Program-made: the position numbers and the translations under genes
Part shown: positions 22,858 through 30,951 of the stretch, piece after piece
How the letters are laid out: each line of letters starts with the position of its first letter
Position numbering within the stretch: the first letter of the stretch is position 1
Source: Sedimentitalea todarodis
Lineage (GTDB): Bacteria; Pseudomonadota; Alphaproteobacteria; Rhodobacterales; Rhodobacteraceae
DNA: 64,000 bases
Reading direction: 5' to 3'
Assembly (NCBI RefSeq): GCF_032595355.1
Contig: NZ_JASMWN010000021.1
Coordinates: 1 to 64,000 of the forward strand
The notes under the pieces: model-generated
The model's database searches: none
The model's input: only the letters and a program-made list of their open reading frames with translations
Told to the model about the DNA's origin: nothing

Positions 22858-24767
22858 GTGAGGCCTCTGAGTGCCAGGATTGCATCGCGGAACGGTGCAG
22901 GCATGCGCTGAGCCAGCGCCTGGTTCTCGGCGCACTGTTTCGCGAGAACAGCAGCATAGCCACTCTTGTCGTTCTCGAGTGCCGAAATCAACGTTTCATT
23001 GTCAAAGTCCGTCGCCGCTGCATTTCCAAAAGAGACGAGGATCGCTTTTAGTTCGTTTTGCAGACCATCTTCTACGAGCTGCTGCTCAAGAAATCCGGCA
23101 GGCAAAGAGTAGGTACGTCGTGCGATTTCTGCGGCAGAGAAATTTCTGGCGGTGATCCTGGCGATGTAATCATGCCCTGCGTGGTCTCCGTCTACGACGG
23201 CAAGCCATGGATAACCCAGCGCTCGTGCAAGTACCGCAAAAATTTCCGGGCTGCCATTATTCTGAAAATCGATGACGGCGACGCCGTGTTCATCGAGATC
23301 ATAGCCCAAGCCTTTGGCGATGCCATGAACAAGTTGGTATTCGGATTGCCCTTCAACGAGAAGCCATCGGCGTGCGAAGAAAATTTCGCCGCGGATTCGC
23401 CGGGCAAATGTCCCGAGTTTCTCCAATTCTGCGTCAGAGATAAACTCCTGCGATGCATCGCATGCTTTTCGCAGTGCAGCGTGGATGCCCTGCGTGTCGG
23501 GGCGTCCGGCATAGGCCACGAGGAGATTGCGATACTGGTTTTCGGGCAACGTGCCGGATAAAACGAGTTCGTTGAGGCTGCGGTCATAGGTGATGATTCC
23601 GCCAGAGTCGGCGATGATGGCGTCGATCTGAGGAACATGCGGAACGGGCGCGCGGAATTGCCGAGGGAGTGAGCTCACCGTTGTGCCGTTGGCCTCGACA
23701 CGGACAACGCGAATATCGCGGAAGGGAACGTGCTGAAGGAAGTACGGCGAATGTGTTGTTACGATCTTCTGGCCTGGCAGTTCACTGATATGACGCCAAA
23801 GGCTGCGGGCCGCCTGCGGATGAAGATGTGTCTCCGGCTCCTCCAGCGCCAAGACAGCCGTGCTTTCAGGCCGATACAGGTCGCTAAGGATCAGTTCAAC
23901 GAATGCTTTGAAGAGGAACATCACAGAAAGGCTCTGCACACCTTGACCGTGCCGCGCCAACGGGAGCCACGGTTTGCCGCCCTCCGTCTGATAGATGACC
24001 TCCGCCTTCGAGAGGATATCCCATGTATTGAGGGGCAACAGCCGTAAGTCAGCTTGACCCGGTGCGTCGGAGGCGGCGACACTACTGATATGGGAAAGAC
24101 CGGTGGCAAGATTGGTCAGAAGCGGATCAGCATCGAGTAGGCGTCGATTCAAGAGATCGAAAATACGCTTTGATCTCTGTTCGAGAGGCTCGGGAATTTG
24201 CACCGTCCGAAGCAACTTGCCCCAGAATTGGCTCCTTGAGGAAAATTCGTCTGTGACGTCGCGAAGCGCCTCAAGGTAGAATACAGGCAGAAACTGGAAG
24301 AATTCCTGGAGATTGACGGCGCGGGCGCCGCGCCCGGCGAGTGGGTTCCTGTCGACGTTCAGGAATTCCCATCGTGGAACGAAACTCTCTTCGGCCGCGT
24401 CCCATGAGCAGCTGACGCGCATGATGATCGACGCACGGCCGGTTACCGGGTCGAGCTGGATGATGTCTTCTAGTTCGCCTTGGAGGTCCTCGGGCCACTC
24501 GTTGGCTACAGCCTCCTGGAGCTCGACCTCGATAACAACTGGATCGCCGACTTTTGGATCTGGCCTGCCGTCGCATAGATGCACATCATATTCAGTGAAT
24601 CCGGTTCCGCGCTGTCCCCACCGTCTGGTCAGCGCGATGCGGATCGCTTCCAGTATTGCCGATTTCCCGGCGTTGTTGGTCCCTATAAGGACTGTAACCG
24701 CACCAAACTGAATTTCTGCCTCTTTGATAGAGCGAAAGTTTGATATTTTAAGTCGACTTATTTGCAC
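22854..24767 (-). CDS. OLD-family ATPase with Toprim nuclease domain, Gabija GajA-like
   Basis: 637 residues. ABC-type ATPase with Walker A GTNNAGKS (29-36) and Walker B LALEEPETHLHPQA (about 305), then TTHSPYFLQHV. The Toprim part has Glu in WLLVEGQSEYQL (about 471) and the acidic pair in AVVDGDHAG (about 526-528). This is the class 1 or 2 OLD arrangement. With the overlapping UvrD gene it matches Gabija, an anti-phage system in which GajA nicks DNA when nucleotide pools fall. Oriented opposite to the module, so cargo with its own promoter in 24768-24900. Confidence 0.85.
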   Translation of the reverse strand: MQISRLKISNFRSIKEAEIQFGAVTVLIGTNNAGKSAILEAIRIALTRRWGQRGTGFTEYDVHLCDGRPDPKVGDPVVIEVELQEAVANEWPEDLQGELEDIIQLDPVTGRASIIMRVSCSWDAAEESFVPRWEFLNVDRNPLAGRGARAVNLQEFFQFLPVFYLEALRDVTDEFSSRSQFWGKLLRTVQIPEPLEQRSKRIFDLLNRRLLDADPLLTNLATGLSHISSVAASDAPGQADLRLLPLNTWDILSKAEVIYQTEGGKPWLPLARHGQGVQSLSVMFLFKAFVELILSDLYRPESTAVLALEEPETHLHPQAARSLWRHISELPGQKIVTTHSPYFLQHVPFRDIRVVRVEANGTTVSSLPRQFRAPVPHVPQIDAIIADSGGIITYDRSLNELVLSGTLPENQYRNLLVAYAGRPDTQGIHAALRKACDASQEFISDAELEKLGTFARRIRGEIFFARRWLLVEGQSEYQLVHGIAKGLGYDLDEHGVAVIDFQNNGSPEIFAVLARALGYPWLAVVDGDHAGHDYIARITARNFSAAEIARRTYSLPAGFLEQQLVEDGLQNELKAILVSFGNAAATDFDNETLISALENDKSGYAAVLAKQCAENQALAQRMPAPFRDAILALRGLT

Positions 24768-25284
24768 TATTGAACATCCCTTACGCCCTTGGCCAACGAT
24801 ACCGAGAGAACGGCGCTTTGCACAGCTTGAACCGCACGCATCCGCCGACGGCGGCAGCCGTGTCTTACGGATCGGGTGGTTTTCCGTTCCGCAAGAGTTG
24901 GGTGTCCGCTTTCAGGTATATCGCCGGGCGGCACCGACAGGGTTCGGATGTCGGCTATGGGCCGAACACAATACTGCACCTGCGAAATAGGCTTCCATGC
25001 TGCGATGTGCGTGACTGTGATGGTGAAGGTTTCGACATGGGCAAGCCCCGCAAGCGGGGTCGGGCTGCTGAGGCTCCGCCCTGAATTCCGACCTTGCTGT
25101 CTTCCTGTGCCAATACGTCTTGGTCTGTCTCATCCTGAGCCACCCCAAGCCGTTTGTCACATGGTCGCCATCACGATCCGCTTTCAGCTCTGACGGGTCT
25201 GCATCCCTCTTGCAAGGCGGACGCTGCCGCCAGGCGAAGCCGAGGGGCTCTAGTGTTCGCCACTTGGCATATGATTCCGAAGGG
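24768..25284. other. Gene-free stretch upstream of the OLD/UvrD pair
   Basis: About 517 bases. It must hold the promoter of the minus-strand pair. Open frames on both strands (for example 24912-25334 minus and 25120-25932 plus) have no ribosome sites and an unlikely composition. Parts may be decayed genes. Nothing else recognised. Confidence 0.45.
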
Positions 25285-25554
25285 CTATGCGTCTGGCTTC
25301 TGGTCGAAAAGAATAACATGCGCGCCTTCTTCACTGTCAGGGTTGCCTACCAGCACGAACGGCATATCCGACCCGTACTTCTCGTAGAGACAGCGGTATT
25401 TCATCTGGCCGCTCAGCGGATCGCGCACTTGGTCATAGCGAAAGCTGTGCTGAACGCCGTCTTCGATCCAGGCCTTGACGCCATCGGGGGTCACCAGTGC
25501 AAGCGGCGCGCCGTCCAGCAAGATTGTCTCGCCAACGTTGAAAATCTCTTTCAT
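25285..25554 (-). CDS. Small conserved-looking hypothetical protein
   Basis: 89 residues: MKEIFNVGETILLDGAPLAL..., with a central YDQVRDPLSGQMKYRCLYEKYG and an acidic end. AGGAG lies upstream of the ATG. No family recognised. It is probably a beta-rich soluble protein. It pairs with the small gene at 25714 on the same strand, 159 bases upstream. Confidence 0.6.
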   Translation of the reverse strand: MKEIFNVGETILLDGAPLALVTPDGVKAWIEDGVQHSFRYDQVRDPLSGQMKYRCLYEKYGSDMPFVLVGNPDSEEGAHVILFDQKPDA

Positions 25555-25713
25555 CTCATGGGTCTCCTATCGGTCTTCTTTGGCAGCGTTACAAACCGTC
25601 GTCGCCTTTGCAACGATCTCTGCCCCGCGTGTTCCCTCTCTCGGTGTCATTGGCCCGGATCACAATCGTGTCCTGCTCCGGTCGCTTGCGAGCATTTTAG
25701 GGCTGGAGGCGGT

Positions 25714-25893
25714 CTATCCCGCGTCCTCATAGGGCTCGTACCTCAGGTTCGCGCCGTCCGCCTGATCAAAGTCATCGGACCATCTGGTACGGCGCATGCC
25801 GCAGCTCCATTGGAATACGACGCCGACCTCGACGTCTTCACCGTTTACCGTCGTCCAAATGACTTCGACGGGGTATCCCGCATACTTCTTCAT
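25714..25893 (-). CDS. Small hypothetical protein, 59 residues
   Basis: MKKYAGYPVEVIWTTVNGEDVEVGVVFQ... then WSDDFDQADGANLRYEPYED. The start is set at the ATG behind GGAG rather than the longer frame from 25980. No family recognised. Strongly acidic (end DAG). Confidence 0.55.
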   Translation of the reverse strand: MKKYAGYPVEVIWTTVNGEDVEVGVVFQWSCGMRRTRWSDDFDQADGANLRYEPYEDAG

Positions 25894-25963
25894 GCTCTTC
25901 TCCTGACCTCCATTTGGTCGGAGCCGCAGTAATCTGGTGGCAGGTATCTGCCTGTCCCTATAT

Positions 25964-26416
25964 ATGCTTGGCCAACACAAAACGGAGTTTACAAACTTGC
26001 TTTACAGGCCTCTACATATTGCGCTCTTTCTGGGCGCGGCTTCATCGGCTGTCGCTGCCGAGTGGGAGATCGGCTTGTCGCGAGGTCTGGAGACCTATGC
26101 TGCGACTGCAAACGACGGGACCTTGCTCTTAGTTTGCGATCCTGACCGTGTCTACAACCCAAACGAGAGCCATGCGTACTTTTTGTCGCGTCCCAGCGAT
26201 GACAAAGCGCCACAACGCATTGTCTTTCTCGCGGCGACCGGAGAGCAGGCTGCCTTTTCAGTGCAGGACGGGATCGCAACGCAACGGGATGCTGATCCTG
26301 CCGAATGGGCACAGCTCATCGATATGATCGAGGCGGGCGGTCAGATTGCTGTCGTGACCGCACGCGATGCCTTTACGCTGGATCAGGACGCGCTGCCCGG
26401 GCTTCGATGCCGCTGA
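25964..26416 (+). CDS. Putative exported hypothetical protein
   Basis: 150 residues from the ATG at 25964. Near the N-terminus is a hydrophobic stretch HIALFLGAASSAVAAEW that looks like a signal peptide cut after AVA-A, though it begins unusually late. A start at an internal TTG would give a normal signal peptide. The mature part (EIGLSRGLETYAATANDGTLLLVCDPD) has a single Cys. It overlaps the end of the virC2-like gene by 44 bases on the other strand. Confidence 0.5.
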   Translation: MLGQHKTEFTNLLYRPLHIALFLGAASSAVAAEWEIGLSRGLETYAATANDGTLLLVCDPDRVYNPNESHAYFLSRPSDDKAPQRIVFLAATGEQAAFSVQDGIATQRDADPAEWAQLIDMIEAGGQIAVVTARDAFTLDQDALPGLRCR

Positions 26417-27062
26417 TCTTTTGAGCGAGCTCTTCGATCTCGGAGTGCAGCAGCGCCTTACCGAAGGCGGATAACAGCAGCGTCACCCCATAGACGTTGA
26501 GCGGGTCATCAATGCTTGTCTGCAACGCCGCCATATGGGCGGCGTCGAGCCTGATCATCGATTTCATGAAGGGGGCACCAGTGCCTTTGGACTCGGCCAG
26601 GCGTGGTCGTGCAGCGGAGGCAACCTCATGCCAGGTCGCGGTGTCGCGCAGGTTTTGCATGCGGGCGCGAACCGCTTTGATCAAGGCACGCCGAACGTAG
26701 TCCGGATCAAGGCCAGATCGTTCTGCCAGCGCCTCAATCCGTGCCTGATCCTCAGCTCCGATGCGCACGTAATAGGTTCGAGACTGCCCTTCGGTGCGAG
26801 TGCTGCAAGCATCATCCGCCACCGGCTGGGTGGATACCCCCGAGTTGATGCGCGCCGTTTCAGCCGCGGCTGCCTTTTCCCCTTTCCGGGGTTCATTCTT
26901 GACCACTGATTTTACCGCTGGGCCTTCTGTCGCGACCGCTTCCGCCGTACTCTGATCGAACGCGGCATATTTCGTGGTGCTCGTGGCGAACTGCCGCGAT
27001 CGCGCCAGCCTGTCTTCGTTCGAGACAGCGGTCCCGGACCGGCTTGGAATCTTCCTAGCCAT
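26373..27062 (-). CDS. VirC2-like DNA-binding protein
   Basis: 229 residues. The N-terminal 100 are basic and disordered. Then TYYVRIGAEDQARIEALAERSGLDPDYVRRALIKAV has a strand-helix-helix outline, and a second one follows (FMKSMIRLDAAHMAALQ...DPLNVYGVTLLLSAFGKAL). Agrobacterium VirC2 has two fused ribbon-helix-helix units and binds overdrive next to the T-border. The pairing with a VirC1-type ATPase supports the call. It overlaps the virC1-like gene by 8 bases. Sequence similarity itself is weak. Confidence 0.55.
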   Translation of the reverse strand: MARKIPSRSGTAVSNEDRLARSRQFATSTTKYAAFDQSTAEAVATEGPAVKSVVKNEPRKGEKAAAAETARINSGVSTQPVADDACSTRTEGQSRTYYVRIGAEDQARIEALAERSGLDPDYVRRALIKAVRARMQNLRDTATWHEVASAARPRLAESKGTGAPFMKSMIRLDAAHMAALQTSIDDPLNVYGVTLLLSAFGKALLHSEIEELAQKISGIEARAARPDPA

Positions 27063-27846
27063 TGGCGGAGTCCACCATGGCCTCGATGTCGCAAAGGACA
27101 TCGCCGCACAGTGTCAGGGCTGAGGAAAGATGCCCCGCCTGCAACCGATGACGAAGATCCTGTTCATAAATGTCCCGCACGTATCCCAGCGGTCCGGTCA
27201 ACGGCATGCGCTGGATCGCGGCGAGATGGGGCACCGGCGTTGGTAGGAGCGGCAGGGTTGAAATCACCTCGAAGACCTCAAGGTCCTGCCGGTGAACCCT
27301 GCGTCTTGCCGCATCACGCTCAAAGTCATCGCCTGCGGTCACGAAATCGATCGCGCGTTTGTCCGCGTTCATCAATACCGCGGAAAACAGCGGGGCGGGG
27401 TCATCCGGTCCGAGGGTCTCGATCATGCGCATTACCCATGTCAGGGTTTTCAGGGCCGCCACGAAATCCGATTGTACCGGCACGGCCGGCACCAGGATCA
27501 TGTCGCAGGCCAGCGCCAGTGTTTCGGTGTCGGGGTGTTCGCCGGGGCGGGTGTCGATCAGAACCAGATCAACACCTTCAGCCTCAAAGCCGTCCAGCGC
27601 GTGGTAAAGGCCTTCAACGGTCTCGGGGGCATCGGCCACGGTCAAGCCTGTGGGCCATGGAAGGCGTGGCAGATCACCGAAGTCGGCGCGCGCGCTTTTT
27701 GATTCCCATTCGAGGATTTGCTTGTCAGCATCCGCATCCATGGCATGCACACGGCGGCCGCGTGCGAGCATGGCGGACGCAAGCATCTGTATGAGAGTTG
27801 TCTTTCCCGATCCGCCCTTCGCGGAGATGGCCGTCACAACAAGCAT
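27055..27846 (-). CDS. ParA/MinD-type ATPase, VirC1-like
   Basis: 263 residues. Deviant Walker A KGGSGKTT at 10-17, then MDADADKQILEWESKS near residue 35, which resembles VirC1 (DAD...LxxW) more than plasmid ParA. Walker B DLVLIDTRPG near 93 and MILVPAVPVQSDFVAAL follow. VirC1 gathers the relaxosome at the cell pole for transfer. The gene is divergent from mobC/relaxase across a 677-base structured region, the place expected for a relaxosome accessory gene. A partition ParA is the alternative, but no partition ParB gene follows. Confidence 0.75.
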   Translation of the reverse strand: MLVVTAISAKGGSGKTTLIQMLASAMLARGRRVHAMDADADKQILEWESKSARADFGDLPRLPWPTGLTVADAPETVEGLYHALDGFEAEGVDLVLIDTRPGEHPDTETLALACDMILVPAVPVQSDFVAALKTLTWVMRMIETLGPDDPAPLFSAVLMNADKRAIDFVTAGDDFERDAARRRVHRQDLEVFEVISTLPLLPTPVPHLAAIQRMPLTGPLGYVRDIYEQDLRHRLQAGHLSSALTLCGDVLCDIEAMVDSANG

Positions 27847-27855
27847 TCAATGTCT

Positions 27856-27883
27856 CCATAACGTATGTTTTGTGCCGTTATGG
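27856..27883. promoter_or_regulatory. Inverted repeat upstream of the virC1-like gene
   Basis: Perfect 8-base arms CCATAACG (27856-27863) and CGTTATGG (27876-27883), 10 bases before the start codon on the minus strand. Position suggests an operator over the promoter of the virC1/virC2-like operon. Confidence 0.5.
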
Positions 27884-28330
27884 CGATGCCTCGGGATGGC
27901 GTCCAGACCTTGCGCGATACAGGCGTTCAACCTTTGGGTCGGACAGATGTGCAGTTGCTGTGGCGATGTGCTGTTTCGGCGATCATCTGTGTACGCGTTC
28001 GGTCAATCGGTCAGCAGGTCACTCACGCCGACCCTCATTGCAGCGTCCATTCTTTTCTCCATCGCGTCGTTGTGACAATTTCCCAATGCTGCCATCAGCC
28101 TTCGAGGTGTCGGGTCACCTGACCATCGACTATCCGTATCAGCGCCGAGGTAATACGCGCGGTACTGCGCAGGCGTTCCAATCCCACAAGGTCTTCTTCT
28201 CCTTCCGGGAAAACCCCTTTGAGCATTCAACGCCAATGAAGGGATATCGTGTCGGCTGCGCCGACGTCATTCCCGCGCCTGTTCAGGATCCGGGCCTACG
28301 TCCCGGATCGCGGCGCGGGGGAGGCGGTGT
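27884..28330. other. Non-coding stretch between virC1-like gene and oriT candidate
   Basis: About 450 bases. No frame with ribosome site and plausible composition. A CAGGAT (28284-28289) is a second possible nick-like motif. A minus-strand frame at 28003-28236 is short and without support. Confidence 0.4.
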
Positions 28331-28507
28331 CCCTTCGGTCTGTTCGTTGTCGCGTGGGGTTTACAGCAGGCATGGCCAAGGCCCTGCCTGCTGATCACCG
28401 AAGGTGCGACAACGGACCGAAGGGACGTTGACAGGAACGGTATTGTGTATGACAAAACTTGTGCGGCGACTCATTAGAGTTTTCGTGTTTACAAAAACTA
28501 TCTAATG
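28331..28507. other. oriT: Candidate origin of transfer (oriT)
   Basis: A large nested stem-loop: CCCTTCGGTC...CGTTGTCGC (28331-28353, with 4 extra bases) pairs with GCGACAACG-GACCGAAGGG (28406-28424). Inside it CAGCAGGC (28364-28371) pairs with GCCTGCTG (28386-28393). Directly after comes TTGACAGGA; the other strand reads TCCTGTCA, the core at which VirD2 nicks T-borders. A second palindrome, CATTAGA...TCTAATG with inner GTTTT...AAAAC, spans 28472-28507. It lies 16 bases before the mobC start. Position and structure fit oriT; the exact nick is inference. Confidence 0.55.
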
Positions 28508-28523
28508 ATAAATCTTGCCGCCC

Positions 28524-29060
28524 ATGTCGAAACGCCTCTCCACCATAGCCCGACAGGAGGTTCTCCGGCTTGCCGCGCAAGGGCTTGGCGATGAGGAGAT
28601 CGCCGTGCGTGTTGGCTGCTCCCGGCCCACTGTCGCCCGCGTGCGGGCGCGCGGTGTGGTGACGGATCGAACCACAAAGGGCCGCGTGCTGCAGGTTCGG
28701 GTGTCCGCCCGTGAGGCCGAAGCATTCGAGGCGCTTGTGGCTGAGACGGGCATGACCACGTCGGGTTTGCTCCGGCACATGATCCGTCTCTCATCCGGCA
28801 TTGTCGCGTTTCGCCGGGACGAGGTCACGGCGCTCAAGGCGTCGGCCAATCAGCTCAATGCCTTGGCGCGCAATCTTGTGCAGATGCTGAAGCTTGCCCA
28901 TGCGGGCAAGCTGCGGTGGAACGCGCGCGACGCGGCAATGGTCGGTCGGCTTGCGGACCGGGCCGAAGAGGTTGCTCGGGCCGTGCAGGCTTTGCGCGCG
29001 GCCTCGCTGCGCGGGGCCTTCGTCCGGGTGTCCGATCTTCGGGACGTTGGGGAGGGGTAG
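28524..29060 (+). CDS. MobC-like relaxosome accessory protein
   Basis: 178 residues. The first 45 are a helix-turn-helix (DEEIAVRVGCSRPTVARVRA). A ribbon-helix-helix-like part (RVLQVRVSAREAEAFEALVAETGMTTSGLLRHMI) and the MobC signature (ASANQLNALARNLVQMLKLAH) follow. Such proteins bind oriT and help the relaxase open it. The ATG at 28524 is preferred to a TTG three codons upstream; the ribosome site is weak. Followed by the relaxase after 4 bases. Confidence 0.75.
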   Translation: MSKRLSTIARQEVLRLAAQGLGDEEIAVRVGCSRPTVARVRARGVVTDRTTKGRVLQVRVSAREAEAFEALVAETGMTTSGLLRHMIRLSSGIVAFRRDEVTALKASANQLNALARNLVQMLKLAHAGKLRWNARDAAMVGRLADRAEEVARAVQALRAASLRGAFVRVSDLRDVGEG

Positions 29061-29064
29061 CGCG

Positions 29065-30939
29065 ATGGCTGAAACACGCACCCTCCAGCAGGCGGTATTG
29101 GGCGAGATACTGCCTCATGTGGGGCGGCGGTCTGCAGCCATGGCGGGCGAGGCGCGCGTATCGCCGGGCCGTCGGCGTGGCGCGTCCGGCGGGACGGTTG
29201 CGGTAATGTCCTGGAACGCGCTGCGGGTGCCGCAAAGCGTGGTGAAGCGGGTCGGCACGGGCGGGTGTCATTCGCCCAAAGAGTTACGTCGACAGATGAA
29301 ATACATCCTGCGCGACGAGGCGCGGATCGCAGCCTGGTCGAACCAGATCGGCATCGATCGTGTCTTTGGCGAGCGCGGCATGGAAAATGTCATTACCGAT
29401 TGGAGTGCATCCTGGTGCGGGGCGCCGAAACGGGGTCACACCGATCACATCATCCTGTCCTTTCCCAAGGGAACCGAGGCGGAATTGGCGGAAGCCATCT
29501 CGCGCGAATGGGCGCAAGAGGTGTTCGGCGGGGATTACCGGGATCGATATCGGTATGTGGCGGCCCTCCATTGCAACACAGATCATGTGCATGCTCATGT
29601 TCTTGTCGACAAGGTCGGGATGGAGGACGGCAAGTTCCTCTCGATCAGCCGCCATTCCGAGATCAGCTATGACATGATGCGCGAGCTGCATGCGCAGATC
29701 GCGGGCGAGCACGGGCTGGTGCTGAACGCCTCTTCCCGTCTGTCGCGCGGCATCATGGAAAACGCCCCGCGGGACACTGATTTGCAGGCGGCCCGCAAGG
29801 AGGGACGGGAGCCAGTGGTTGCCCCGCTGGATCCTGAAAGCCGCGCTCTGCGCGAGGCCGAGATACGCAGGCACGCCGAGGGGTATCGGCAGCTGGCGCA
29901 ACTTGCCGGGATGGGCCTGGCGTCCGATACCCATCCGGATGGATGGATGGGGCGCATCGCGGAGAGCGCAGAGCTTGCCGCCACCAACTTGATGAAAGGA
30001 ATGCCGGTGAAAGAAGGGTTTGCCGAAGGGGTTGATATCCCCGCTGCCGGAGCGGATGTGATCGGTCGTCTGATCGCCGCCCGCGAGACATTGCAAGCGG
30101 AAGCCGACACCGCGTGGAGCGCCATTCAGGACATGGCGTCCGGTGCCGAAAAGGTCGAACTGGAACAGCTCTTTGCGGGGCAGGCCCGCGAAATGGGCAC
30201 GCTTCTGGGCCGCGACTTTCTTGCGGACCATTCTTCATCGGTATCGCCCGAGCGCGATCCCTACAGTGTGCAGGGGATAGCGGGGCTGGCTGCACGGGCA
30301 GCAGAGGAGGGCAATCCGCTCGTCGCCGAGGCCGATGCTGCACTGGGTCGTTTCAGAGCGGAGTTGGCGCGCGTTCTGGCACCGATGGAGTCACGGCTCG
30401 AGGAGGCGGGCAGCAGCATCGAAGAAGTTGCTGCCCGTTTCACCGCACCCCATCGCAGCGAGGCGCAACTCGAAGCCTCACGCCCAGTGGACGCACAGGA
30501 GCGCTCGGACTGGCTTGGGCTCGAACGCGACCTGCAGGCGCGCGCGCGTGATGTTTTTGCGGGGCTGCACATGGATCGTGATCTTTTGGCGGATCTGGCG
30601 CGTCAGGACATTCTCGACGCGGGGCAGGGCAGCCGCCTTGCCGACATCGCCACGCTGGACAAGCTGATCTCCGACTTGCGGCAAGACCTGCGCGACGGGG
30701 ATATGGATCAGTTGGCAGCGGGCCGGATCGATCCGCTCATGGACCGCATCGAAGACCCTGGTCTGCGACAAGCCGTGTTCTCGGAGCTAAAGGCCATCGC
30801 CGCAGTGGATGCGGATGATGACATTGCCGGGCGCGACAGCGAACCCGCCGCCACCTACCGGACCCGGATCGAAGCTTTCGAGCGCGCCGAGGAGCGGGGG
30901 CGCGACCGGGACGATACCAGTGGCGACTACGGCCTCTAG
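29065..30939 (+). CDS. VirD2/TraI-type relaxase (MobP-like)
   Basis: 624 residues. After SPKELRRQMKYILRD comes HTDHIILSFPKGT and the metal-binding motif HCNTDHVHAHVLVDKVG near residue 170, the three-histidine site of MOB relaxases. The Tyr nucleophile is probably in the N-terminal part (MKYIL). The second half is long, helical and acidic, without a helicase or primase domain. The enzyme cuts one strand at oriT and stays bound to its 5' end. The start after mobC with a GGGG-type site is used. A longer frame inside mobC is a shadow. Confidence 0.9.
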   Translation: MAETRTLQQAVLGEILPHVGRRSAAMAGEARVSPGRRRGASGGTVAVMSWNALRVPQSVVKRVGTGGCHSPKELRRQMKYILRDEARIAAWSNQIGIDRVFGERGMENVITDWSASWCGAPKRGHTDHIILSFPKGTEAELAEAISREWAQEVFGGDYRDRYRYVAALHCNTDHVHAHVLVDKVGMEDGKFLSISRHSEISYDMMRELHAQIAGEHGLVLNASSRLSRGIMENAPRDTDLQAARKEGREPVVAPLDPESRALREAEIRRHAEGYRQLAQLAGMGLASDTHPDGWMGRIAESAELAATNLMKGMPVKEGFAEGVDIPAAGADVIGRLIAARETLQAEADTAWSAIQDMASGAEKVELEQLFAGQAREMGTLLGRDFLADHSSSVSPERDPYSVQGIAGLAARAAEEGNPLVAEADAALGRFRAELARVLAPMESRLEEAGSSIEEVAARFTAPHRSEAQLEASRPVDAQERSDWLGLERDLQARARDVFAGLHMDRDLLADLARQDILDAGQGSRLADIATLDKLISDLRQDLRDGDMDQLAAGRIDPLMDRIEDPGLRQAVFSELKAIAAVDADDDIAGRDSEPAATYRTRIEAFERAEERGRDRDDTSGDYGL

Positions 30940-30951
30940 AGGATTCAAAAC

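Noticed and set aside
24912..25334. Minus-strand frame of 140 residues upstream of the OLD-type gene
   Set aside because: No ribosome site and a His/Arg/Ser-rich, low-complexity translation. Kept as gene-free stretch.
25120..25932. Plus-strand frame of 270 residues covering two small minus genes
   Set aside because: No ribosome site, unlikely composition, and two short minus-strand genes with good sites lie inside.
27798..28394. Plus-strand frame through the oriT candidate
   Set aside because: It starts inside the virC1-like gene, contains the stem-loop and has no recognisable content.
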